Shown: positions 1 to 6,971 of the stretch, in pieces | Position numbering within the stretch: position 1 is the stretch's first letter | Layout of the letters: each line of letters opens with the position of its first letter | Origin: Bacillota bacterium | GTDB taxonomy: Bacteria > Bacillota > Clostridia > Christensenellales > Aristaeellaceae | Assembly: GCA_023416585.1 (NCBI GenBank) | Contig: JAEZHM010000043.1 | Span: forward strand, 15,674-79,673 | Length of the DNA stretch: 64,000 nucleotides | Direction: 5' to 3' | The notes under the pieces: generated by a model | What the model was told of the DNA's origin: nothing | Databases searched by the model: none | The model's input: only the letters and a program-made list of their open reading frames with translations | Position numbers and translations under genes: made by a program

Positions 1-269
1 ACATGGATCGTCATGGAGATGATGCCCCACAACGACAGGTTGCGGAGGGCAAAGCGAAAACTCTCCCGGCCAAACAGGCGCGTGAAGTTTTGAAACCCAA
101 CGTATGCGGGCTTGTTGAATCCATCCCAGTTGGCAAACGCCGTAAAAATCACGGTCAGGATAGGCGTCAGATAAAAGATCAGAAAAATGACAAGCGTCGG
201 CAGTAAAAACAGATAGATGCTGGGCAGCGCCCTCCGCTCCAGCCTGGAGAGCCTATGCCGGTTGGCCAT
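1..269 (-). CDS. Sugar ABC transporter permease, MalF type (partial, cut by window start)
   Basis: N-terminal 89 residues of an inner-membrane permease of a carbohydrate ABC importer; the rest lies beyond the left edge. The protein starts MANRHRLSRLERR, a short basic cytoplasmic tail, then a first membrane helix rich in Leu/Phe/Ile at about residues 17-40. After it come the family-typical stretch AFANWDGFNKPAYVGFQNF and the start of a second helix. The ATG at 269 is preceded by GGGGGGAT, a good ribosome site. It lies downstream of the binding protein at 621-1931 on the same strand, so the two very likely form one importer; a dispersed repeat sits between them. Substrate unknown, presumably a sugar. 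Confidence 0.85.
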   Translation of the reverse strand, partial: MANRHRLSRLERRALPSIYLFLLPTLVIFLIFYLTPILTVIFTAFANWDGFNKPAYVGFQNFTRLFGRESFRFALRNLSLWGIISMTIH

Positions 270-384
270 ACATATCCCCCCCGGATTCGAAAAAGTGGGT
301 GTGCCAGTTTTTCGATTTGCATGTGGATTAAAGTTAAGAATAGATACCAATAATGCCAAATGGATGTAAATGACTGCCACTTAA

Positions 385-492
385 CCTCCTACCGCCGCCT
401 GCGGGCGGCACCTCCCTCCAGAGGGAGGCTTTGGGGAAAGGCTCCCTCTTGGAGGGTAAGGGTGCTGCCGACGAAGGAGACTGGGGGAGGTC
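385..492. repeat. Dispersed palindromic repeat, family A, copy 1
   Basis: GC-rich block with nested hairpins (CCTCCCTC/GAGGGAGG, GCTCCCTC/GGAGGG) and the words GTGCTGCCGACGAAGGAG, found again in reverse complement near 32300 and 63770. It fills most of the 270-620 gap between binding protein and permease. I see no gene in this gap. Confidence 0.75.
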
Positions 493-620
493 ATCGGTAC
501 CAGCATCAAATGCCATCTACAAGGTAGTCTTGATCCAATAAGGCTGCAGTTTTTGCCTTTTTATCAATATAGGCAGGCCGCCTCACACGGAAACGGCCTG
601 CCCGCAGATTATGAATGAAC

Positions 621-1931
621 TTATTCCCCCATGGCTTCCTTGGCCATCACGCCCAGCTGCGCAAGGAACTGCGCGGGGGCCAGCGACCCGTCGATCAGCT
701 TGGGCAGCAGCGAGCCAAATCCCGTGTTGGCCACAGAGGTGGGGATGCAGTCGGCAAACGCAGGGATCAGGATGGTATCGGCATGGACAGCGCCCACATA
801 CTCATCCAGCAGCGGATTTTCCGCGGCCCGCTTTGCAAGAAACTCCTTGCTTGGGGTAAGCAAAGGCGCGGTGCCGCCTTCAGCCAGCATATAGGATTCC
901 AGTTCGGCAGGAGAGAGAATGAAGGCGATAAAGGCGCTGGCGCATTCCTTTTCCGCGTCAGTAGCCGTGGCGGGAATCCACCAGCCGAAGCTGCCGGAGG
1001 TACCGGATACGGCGATGTTGCCGGGGAAAACGGCGCCATGAACGGTGGAGCCGTCAAAGCCGTTGGACCATTTATCTTTGGCGTCTTTCGCAAAGTCGCC
1101 CACCATCCAGGAACCGTTGGCGATGATGGCCGCATTGTTTGACATGAAGGCATTGGCCGCGTCGGCATATACGGCGCCAACGGTGTTGGAGGAAGCGTAC
1201 TTTTGCAGCATGGCTTGAAGCTTTTCCGTAGCCGCCAAAAGAGCCGGGTGATCGAATACTGTCAGCTTATCCACCTGATGGTCGTTAAGAAGCTGCACGC
1301 CGCCTTCTTCCGCCGCAATCAGCGAGCTGAAGGTGAGCATGGTGGTCCAGGCGTTCTCCCCTGTCATGAAGGCGATCTTGTTATTGCCCAGATCTTTGAG
1401 CAGTTCTTCCCAATTTATATATTCGCCCGGCGCCTTTGTAAGAGGCAGCAGCGCCGCGTTGTAGTACAGTGTCATCGGACGCACCACATTGAAGTTCAGC
1501 GTCACGATCTTGCCGTCCGATGTTGTGTTGTAAGCCCTGTTCCATTCCGTGGTGATGGCGTCAACCTCCGGGTGCTCCTTCAGGATGCCGGACAGGTCAT
1601 AGAACATGTTGTTGGGGATGACCACGTTGCGGATCCATTCCGTATCGCCGCCCTCAATCACCGGCGGAAGCTTACCCTGCAGGCCCAGTTGCTTGATCTT
1701 TTCCACATACAGGTCCTGGGTCAGCTCTTCAATGACCACGCGGTATTTGCCCTCGAACTGTTTATTGAAGCGTTCCACCTGGGGCAGGAAAAATTTCGCA
1801 CCTACGTTTTCACCGGTCTTGTAATGGGGAATGGTGATCTGGATGGCTTCAGCCATCGCCGGCACGGCCAATAGCCCCATCAGCATCGTGCACAAAAGGA
1901 GTAGAGAAACAAACCGGAGTGTTTTCTTCAT
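621..1931 (-). CDS. Sugar ABC transporter solute-binding protein (family 1)
   Basis: Extracytoplasmic receptor that would deliver a carbohydrate to the permease at the left edge. Of 436 residues, about 1-28 form a signal peptide (Lys-Lys start, Leu-rich core, end VPAMA-EA). There is no Cys in a lipobox, so signal peptidase I cleavage is likely. The mature part has the family 1 binding-protein layout, with YYNAALLP at about 155-165, ANGSWMVGDF in the middle and a C-terminal lobe containing GGTAPLLTPSKEFLAKRA. The start is supported by AAGGAGCTTCAAC before the ATG. Transcription should begin at the strong promoter at 1989-2017, whose spacer holds a palindrome probably bound by the divergent LacI protein. 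Confidence 0.9.
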   Translation of the reverse strand: MKKTLRFVSLLLLCTMLMGLLAVPAMAEAIQITIPHYKTGENVGAKFFLPQVERFNKQFEGKYRVVIEELTQDLYVEKIKQLGLQGKLPPVIEGGDTEWIRNVVIPNNMFYDLSGILKEHPEVDAITTEWNRAYNTTSDGKIVTLNFNVVRPMTLYYNAALLPLTKAPGEYINWEELLKDLGNNKIAFMTGENAWTTMLTFSSLIAAEEGGVQLLNDHQVDKLTVFDHPALLAATEKLQAMLQKYASSNTVGAVYADAANAFMSNNAAIIANGSWMVGDFAKDAKDKWSNGFDGSTVHGAVFPGNIAVSGTSGSFGWWIPATATDAEKECASAFIAFILSPAELESYMLAEGGTAPLLTPSKEFLAKRAAENPLLDEYVGAVHADTILIPAFADCIPTSVANTGFGSLLPKLIDGSLAPAQFLAQLGVMAKEAMGE

Positions 1932-1988
1932 GTTGAAGCTCCTTTCAGTTGTCTATGCAGGTCGTACTCGCACCTTTTTGTTATCTGC

Positions 1989-2017
1989 ATCATATCACTG
2001 TTTCTGGAAACTGTCAA
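1989..2017 (-). promoter_or_regulatory. Promoter of the 621-1931 binding-protein operon with operator in spacer
   Basis: Read leftward: TTGACA (2017-2012), 17-base spacer, TATGAT (1994-1989), a near-consensus sigma-A promoter. The spacer includes GTTTC-TG-GAAAC (2000-2011), an inverted repeat suited to a LacI-family dimer; binding there would block the polymerase directly. Confidence 0.85.
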
Positions 2018-2032
2018 CAGATTTGAGCCGTA

Positions 2033-2045
2033 GTTTCATTGAAAC
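2033..2045. promoter_or_regulatory. Second LacI-type operator palindrome
   Basis: GTTTCA-T-TGAAAC, 13 bases with perfect 6-base arms, lies between the divergent promoters, 33 bases from the related palindrome at 2000-2011. A further half-site, TGAAAC, follows at 2050-2055. Inferred binding site for the adjacent LacI-family protein. Confidence 0.65.
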
Positions 2046-2061
2046 TTTCTGAAACTTTTCG

Positions 2062-2090
2062 TTGCAACGAGGCGTTATTTGTTGTATACT
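2062..2090 (+). promoter_or_regulatory. Promoter of the LacI-family gene
   Basis: TTGCAA (2062-2067), 17-base spacer, TATACT (2085-2090). Transcription would start near 2097, just before the ribosome site AGGGGGA and the ATG at 2112. The palindrome at 2033-2045 lies immediately upstream, which suggests autoregulation. Confidence 0.8.
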
Positions 2091-2111
2091 ACCTCCGTCA
2101 GGGGGATTTTT

Positions 2112-3143
2112 ATGCCGATGAAAAATACGCCCAACATTCAAATGATATGCGATCAGCTTGGGCTGTCCAAGGCCACGGTTTCCAAAGCGTTGAACGGGTA
2201 TCCGCAGGTGAACAAAAGCACGAGGGAAGCCGTGCAGCGCTATGCCGAGGAAATCGGGTACAGGGTGGATAAGCCCGCGGCGGCGCAGTTAAGTACTGCC
2301 GTACGCCGCATCGGCATGCCAGGGCGTGCGCCAGGCAGCGAGCGTACCGATTTTTCCGGCGATTATCAAGTGATGGCCGGCTTTCGGGACGAGGCGCTGC
2401 GCCACGGCATGGAAATCATACTGCTGCCCAGCATTAAAACCCCGGTCCAAATTGAATTAAGCCTGGAGGCGCTGATTGCCCCTTATCAGCTGGACGGCAT
2501 CCTGATCAGCGGCCTTCGGACCGACGATCCGTATTTAACACAGCTGCAAAGCATTCAAATCCCGGCCGTGCTTTGGGATCTGAAGGTTGCACCGAACCCA
2601 TTGGTCGGCACCGTGTGCTATGATTCCCTGCGCGGCGCACAGATGGCAGTGGAGCATTTGCTCTCCCTTGGGCACCGGCGCATAGCCATCTTCAATGGCC
2701 ACAGGTATGCCCAGGTATGCTATGAACGGTTGGACGGCTACCGCCTGGCCCTTATCAATGCCGGGATCACCCCGGACCCTGCCTTGGAATTATGGGGGGA
2801 TTTTACGGAGGCCGGGGCCGAAGAGGCTGCGGAGCTGTTTATCCAAAAGGGCGTGACGGCGGTCTTCTGCGCCTGCGATACCACCGCCATCGGGCTTATG
2901 CGGCAGCTGAAGGGAAAAGGCAAGCGGGTTCCGCGGGATCTGTCTGTGGTAGGATATGACGATTCCCCCCTGTCCAGCGCTGTATCGCCGGCGCTGACCA
3001 CCGTATCCCAGGATTTTTACCGCATCGGTCAGGTTGCCTGCGGTATGATGAACGTCCTTTTGCAGGGTTTGCCTCTGCACTGTGAAACCGTGCTGCCCAG
3101 GCTGGTTGTGCGCGACTCCACAGGACCTGCTCCCGTTATTTAG
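2112..3143 (+). CDS. LacI-family transcriptional regulator
   Basis: 343-residue sugar-responsive repressor. The N-terminal LacI helix-turn-helix includes NIQMICDQLGLSKATVSKAL and a hinge helix. The periplasmic-binding-protein-like effector domain carries the typical MAVEHLLSLGHRRIAIFNG and VVGYDDSPLSSAVSPALTTV motifs. An upstream in-frame Met exists at 2079, but AGGGGGATTTTT directly precedes the ATG at 2112 and the predicted transcript starts near 2097, so 2112 is chosen. It is divergent from the binding-protein operon, and two GTTTC/GAAAC palindromes lie between the promoters, so it probably controls both. The effector is not identifiable from sequence. Confidence 0.92.
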   Translation: MPMKNTPNIQMICDQLGLSKATVSKALNGYPQVNKSTREAVQRYAEEIGYRVDKPAAAQLSTAVRRIGMPGRAPGSERTDFSGDYQVMAGFRDEALRHGMEIILLPSIKTPVQIELSLEALIAPYQLDGILISGLRTDDPYLTQLQSIQIPAVLWDLKVAPNPLVGTVCYDSLRGAQMAVEHLLSLGHRRIAIFNGHRYAQVCYERLDGYRLALINAGITPDPALELWGDFTEAGAEEAAELFIQKGVTAVFCACDTTAIGLMRQLKGKGKRVPRDLSVVGYDDSPLSSAVSPALTTVSQDFYRIGQVACGMMNVLLQGLPLHCETVLPRLVVRDSTGPAPVI

Positions 3144-3167
3144 CTCAAAGTAAATCAACATAAATAA

Positions 3168-3210
3168 GCCATGCCCCAGTTCACAAACGTTTCTGCGGCA
3201 TGGCTTTTTT
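3168..3210 (+). terminator. Intrinsic terminator after the LacI gene
   Basis: Stem GCCATGCC (3168-3175) pairs with GGCATGGC (3197-3204), then TTTTTT. Beyond it, 3211-3451 shows no gene. Confidence 0.85.
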
Positions 3211-3451
3211 CTTGAATTCATTACACTCAGCTCTTTTTGATTAACCCTAATACACCATAGCAATTTGCCGCATCAATTATGTATATATCATATCCTGAAA
3301 ATGCCAATCCGTCAAGATAAAGTGCGGATCACCCTTGCCCTGCGCATCATTGCCCCTTTAATTGGCTTATTTGCCTTCTCCCTGCAATTCCTTGCGCTTG
3401 CAACCTTTCCTGCATTGCGCTATTTTGAAATATAAGCAAAGGAGGCCGGCC

Positions 3452-4141
3452 ATGAACGCCATTGAGTGGTACAACTACATCGCAAAACGCAACGGCGGAT
3501 ACAAGGTCAATGTACCCTATGAGGTTTGCGGCGAGTCAGCCGAGGATGTATTTGAGCGCGAGCTGGTTTTATTGATCCGGGACAGAACCGTACTGGACGC
3601 GGGATGCGGACACGGTGCGTTTACGCTCAGGATGGCCGGCTATGCAAAGGAGATTGTGGGTTACGATTTCGCGAACGAAATGATCAAAATCGCAAACCGG
3701 CTGAAAGAAGAAGCGGAGATACGGAACGCAGCCTTTATCCCGACCGTCTACGGAGAGGTACTGCCCTTTGAGGAAGGCTTCTTCAATGTGATCTACAGCC
3801 GCCGGGGGCCGGGTTCTATTGTGGAGCAAAGCAGGCTGCTAAAGCCCGGCGGGATCATTACGGGCATCCACATGTACCCCATACCCGATGGGGAAATAAC
3901 GGACCGCATCAAGGGAACGGGAGATTATACGGACATCACCATGCGGGTGTTTCAAAGCGCAATCATCTATTTTCAGAATGAAGCGGATTATGCGGAATAC
4001 CTTTCCTCATTTCATCTTGCGCCCGACTATACACTGCCAGAAAACAGGGAAGCCTTTGAGAAAATCCTCGAAGAAAGCCATATCAATGGGCGTATTGGGA
4101 TCAAGGAAAGCAAGCAGATCTGGCGCGCGGTCAAAAAATAG
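3452..4141 (+). CDS. Class I SAM-dependent methyltransferase
   Basis: 229-residue small-molecule methyltransferase. Motif I is VLDAGCGHGAFTLRMA at about residues 48-63, followed by the SAM-binding acidic loop VGYDFANEM and a post-motif stretch LPFEEGFFNVIYSRR. A longer in-frame start at 3362 is rejected because AAAGGAGG sits just before the ATG at 3452. The next gene, 15 bases downstream on the same strand, is another methyltransferase, so the two are probably co-transcribed. The acceptor substrate cannot be told; the similarity to methyltransferase domain 11/25 proteins is general only. Confidence 0.85.
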   Translation: MNAIEWYNYIAKRNGGYKVNVPYEVCGESAEDVFERELVLLIRDRTVLDAGCGHGAFTLRMAGYAKEIVGYDFANEMIKIANRLKEEAEIRNAAFIPTVYGEVLPFEEGFFNVIYSRRGPGSIVEQSRLLKPGGIITGIHMYPIPDGEITDRIKGTGDYTDITMRVFQSAIIYFQNEADYAEYLSSFHLAPDYTLPENREAFEKILEESHINGRIGIKESKQIWRAVKK

Positions 4142-4156
4142 GGAGAAGCTATTTCA

Positions 4157-5092
4157 ATGATTGATACAAGCAGCAACGAAATCTGGAAAGCGGCCGCTCG
4201 GCCCGACAGCTTTGAGACGCGAGCACACCGCTTTCGCGAGGAAATGCGGCCCGTTTTCTTTGAATGGCTGGGCATTACGCCTGAATGCAGCGTGCTGGAC
4301 GGCGGCTGCGGCTCCGGCGTATTCACGCGCTATCTGGCCAAAGGGCTAAGTATTGGGCATATTACGGGATTTGATATCCATGAGGGATCCATTGAATTCG
4401 GGCGCAAAAAGGCGGAGGAACTGGGCCTCGAAAGCAGAATGACACTGGAAAGCGCCGACGGTTTCAGCCTTCATTATGCGGACAATGCATTTGACGCGGT
4501 GACAAATTACACCTATATCGGCGTACTGTCCGACCCCGCCGCCGGCCTTAAGGAGCTTATACGGGTTTGCAAGCCTCGCGGCGTGGTATCCTGCGTGATT
4601 GCCACAAACGCCATACCTTATGTAAACTGGCAGGGCGGTTACCCGTTTGAGGGTGCGGAGGAGCTTCAAAGGCTGGCATCTTTGGAAAATATCATCTTCG
4701 GCAGCTTTGCAAGGAAAGCCTCCGATTGGAAGCAGTCGGACAAGTGGGATGCCTTCCGCTACCCGCAGCTTTTTGAAACCTGCAATCTGACCGAGATACA
4801 CGTGTATCCTTTTGGCCATCTCATCTGCTACAGCGATACGTCCTATCCTTTTGAATACAGGAAACAGCTGGCCATCAGCGAAACGGAAGAGGAAATAAGC
4901 TGGCTTGCGTCAAGGTATATGGGCAAGGAGGAAATTTACTTAAAGCATGGATTTTCGCAGAGCGATTTTGATAGATTGATTCAATTGTATTCAGTAAAAC
5001 TTGAATACCTGAAAGAGCATTTTGATACGGATAAAAGCTATGAATGGCACGGCGGGTTCAACTTTATCGTCACCGGCAGAAAGGCAAATTGA
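4157..5092 (+). CDS. Class I SAM-dependent methyltransferase, second of tandem pair
   Basis: 311 residues. Motif I is VLDGGCGSGVFTRYLAKG at about 45-62, then ITGFDIHEGSIEFGRKKA (acidic loop) and NAFDAVTNYTYIGVLSDP (motif II region), as in ubiquinone/menaquinone-type methyltransferases. The protein is longer than its neighbour, with an extra C-terminal helical region of about 80 residues. It follows the first gene by 15 bases. The two are related in fold but clearly divergent, so this is unlikely to be a recent duplication. Substrate unknown. Confidence 0.85.
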   Translation: MIDTSSNEIWKAAARPDSFETRAHRFREEMRPVFFEWLGITPECSVLDGGCGSGVFTRYLAKGLSIGHITGFDIHEGSIEFGRKKAEELGLESRMTLESADGFSLHYADNAFDAVTNYTYIGVLSDPAAGLKELIRVCKPRGVVSCVIATNAIPYVNWQGGYPFEGAEELQRLASLENIIFGSFARKASDWKQSDKWDAFRYPQLFETCNLTEIHVYPFGHLICYSDTSYPFEYRKQLAISETEEEISWLASRYMGKEEIYLKHGFSQSDFDRLIQLYSVKLEYLKEHFDTDKSYEWHGGFNFIVTGRKAN

Positions 5093-5435
5093 CTCCTTGC
5101 ATCTCACGGCCCGTTTTGGGTTAGCAGCCTTTCCTGTTTATACCCGCAGGCTTTATGCAAGAAGCTTGCGGGCTTGTTGTATTCGCCCATCAATCCCGCA
5201 CGGTTCATAACAAGGAAATGAAACCACTATTCTAGGCTTGAATACCGCTTTAGCCGGTGCAAAGAAGCTTCAGCCTATACAGTCATACATAATAACAAAT
5301 TATGTGATATACTTTTTAGAAATATCTCTTCCCCATCAATCAAATCTGCTATTTCGGCAGCAGATGAATGAAAGCCTTGATGTACTTAAGCGATTTTTCG
5401 CAGGAATGGATTTTGCAAAAAAACGCCGTTAAAAG
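5093..5435. other. Gene-free stretch before the sigma factor
   Basis: About 340 bases with lower GC than its flanks. A 64-codon reading frame at 5238-5432 has no ribosome site and no recognisable protein character. I see no RNA gene. The only signal is the ECF-type promoter just beyond it. Confidence 0.5.
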
Positions 5436-5464
5436 TGTAACGTTTATCTTTTCTGTGTGTCTAA
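5436..5464 (+). promoter_or_regulatory. ECF-type autoregulatory promoter
   Basis: TGTAACG (5436-5442) and GTCTAA (5459-5464), with 17 bases between TGTAAC and GTCTAA. This matches the AAC-type -35 and GTC-type -10 that ECF sigma factors of clostridia use at their own genes. No sigma-A promoter is evident closer to the start codon. Confidence 0.7.
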
Positions 5465-5483
5465 CAGGTGAGGAGGTGACGTG

Positions 5484-5981
5484 ATGCAGCCGCTTGAGGC
5501 ACTGTTCAGCGAATATTTTGGCCGGGTATATCGCTTTGCGCTGTCAATGACACGTGATGAACATGCCGCCGGAGAACTGACACAGCAGACGTTTTTCAAG
5601 GCGCTGAGTAAAATCGACAGTTTCCAGTTGCGCAGCGACCCAATAACATGGCTGTGCAGCATCGCGAAGAATGAGTTTTACAACAGTGCCCGCCGAAAAC
5701 GTGAACAGCCTTTCGCACCGGATGCCAGAGAGTTTGATAAAGCCACCGATTCCATAGAAACATTGATGCTTAAGAGCGATCAGACGATGCGCATACACCT
5801 TTATTTGCACGCGCTGGATGAGCCTTATCGCGAGGTATTCACGCTGCGTGTATTCGGGGAATTGAAATACTCGCAGATTGCCGCGTTGTTTGGCAAAACC
5901 GAAAGCTGGGCGCGTGTAACATACTATCGCGCAAAATTGGACCTGCAGCAAAGAATCAGGGAGGAAGACAATGAATCATAA
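5484..5981 (+). CDS. ECF RNA polymerase sigma factor
   Basis: 165-residue sigma-70 family regulator of the extracytoplasmic-function group. Region 2 covers about residues 5-70 (YFGRVYRFALSMTRDEHAAG, then a core-binding helix ending ITWLCSIAKNEFYN). Region 4 covers about 105-155, with helix-turn-helix KYSQIAALFGKTESWARVT. GTG at 5481 and ATG at 5484 are both possible; AGGAGGTGA at 5471-5479 gives better spacing to ATG. It overlaps the anti-sigma gene by 11 bases, a typical translationally coupled pair. It probably answers an envelope stress signal and transcribes its own operon from the promoter at 5436. Confidence 0.93.
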   Translation: MQPLEALFSEYFGRVYRFALSMTRDEHAAGELTQQTFFKALSKIDSFQLRSDPITWLCSIAKNEFYNSARRKREQPFAPDAREFDKATDSIETLMLKSDQTMRIHLYLHALDEPYREVFTLRVFGELKYSQIAALFGKTESWARVTYYRAKLDLQQRIREEDNES

Positions 5982-6708
5982 CATGCCATGTGAAATTGTC
6001 CGCGACCTCATTCCGTTGGTCGTCGACGGGGCGGCCTGCGAGGAATCACGGATACTGGTGGAAAAACACGCCTTGGAATGCGCCGGATGCCATCAAATGA
6101 TGGACGACATACGTGCCGAAATCAAAACTGAACGTATGGATGAGGAGAATACAAAGTTTATAAGATTCTGCCAAAAGATGCGCAAGGCGCTGTCATGGCA
6201 TTTATTGATAAAGGCTTTCGTCGCGATTGTGCTTGTTGCGGGAATTCTTGTTGGCGGGATAGCGTACACGCACAATCAGATGTACAACGCGAGCATGGAG
6301 ATAAAGCCCACAGAGTACAGCGCTGCGGTGGATCAGGAAGGCTTTTTTATGCTCAAGTTCAAAGCGCCCAAAAACCATAAGTATTTTGGTGATTGTCTTA
6401 ACTTTGATCAAGGAATCTGCTACTATGCGCCTAAGATTTCCGCGTGGCCGCAGTTCCTGGAAAACCTAGATAATAGTGAAATTGAGAGTTATGCAAGTAC
6501 CCTGCAAATGAAGGACGGAATGCTGATGTATATCGAATACGAAGAGAGCATTGTGCTTGATGAAGAATCAGGCCAGCATGTGAGTAAATGGGAACCGCGC
6601 TATGCGCCAATACAGGAACTGCGCCTTGGCACAAAGAAGGATTATGAAGTGGTCTATCGGGCAGGTGATGCGCTTCCAGTTGTGCATATCGAAAGAGGCA
6701 CTTACTGA
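5971..6708 (+). CDS. Membrane anti-sigma factor with zinc-finger ZAS motif
   Basis: 245 residues. The N-terminal cytoplasmic domain carries the zinc-associated anti-sigma motif H-x3-C-x2-C (HALECAGC, residues 33-40) plus earlier Cys residues. A single membrane helix spans about residues 72-96 (IKAFVAIVLVAGILVGGIAY). The C-terminal region of about 145 residues, outside the cell, would be the sensor; it has no domain I can name. It should hold the ECF factor inactive until a surface signal triggers its loss. The start ATG at 5971 is preceded by GGGAGGA. Confidence 0.88.
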   Translation: MNHNMPCEIVRDLIPLVVDGAACEESRILVEKHALECAGCHQMMDDIRAEIKTERMDEENTKFIRFCQKMRKALSWHLLIKAFVAIVLVAGILVGGIAYTHNQMYNASMEIKPTEYSAAVDQEGFFMLKFKAPKNHKYFGDCLNFDQGICYYAPKISAWPQFLENLDNSEIESYASTLQMKDGMLMYIEYEESIVLDEESGQHVSKWEPRYAPIQELRLGTKKDYEVVYRAGDALPVVHIERGTY

Positions 6709-6716
6709 CATAGCAA

Positions 6717-6750
6717 AAACGCAAACCCGGCTTCAAAGCCGGGCGTTTTT
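6717..6750 (+). terminator. Terminator of the sigma/anti-sigma operon
   Basis: CCCGGCTT (6726-6733), two-base loop, AAGCCGGG (6736-6743), then CG and TTTTT. Confidence 0.85.
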
Positions 6751-6865
6751 CTTTATTCTGACGCGGTGAATCCATGTGCCTTAAAAGCTTCCTTCAATTC
6801 CAGGCCATTTGTATAGCTGCACAAAAATGGGTTCGTGGATTGTATTGACTAAAGAACAGAAGAAA

Positions 6866-6909
6866 CATTTACTCCTTCCGCCGCCCGCAGGCTGCGGAAG
6901 GAGTAAATG
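6866..6909. repeat. Palindromic hairpin, family C, copy 1
   Basis: Perfect 16-base arms CATTTACTCCTTCCGC (6866-6881) and its complement (6894-6909) with a 12-base loop, between convergent genes. The same TTTACTCCTTC hairpin recurs at 49259-49300. It could end transcription from either side, but lacks a clean U-run. Confidence 0.75.
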
Positions 6910-6971
6910 CTATAGGTTGCGGAAGGCATAGAGAATGTGCAAATTAGCTTGCTTCACATTGCCAGTTCTGT

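Noticed and set aside
5238..5432. Possible 64-residue protein
   Set aside because: No ribosome site, no recognisable feature and no neighbour that would need it.
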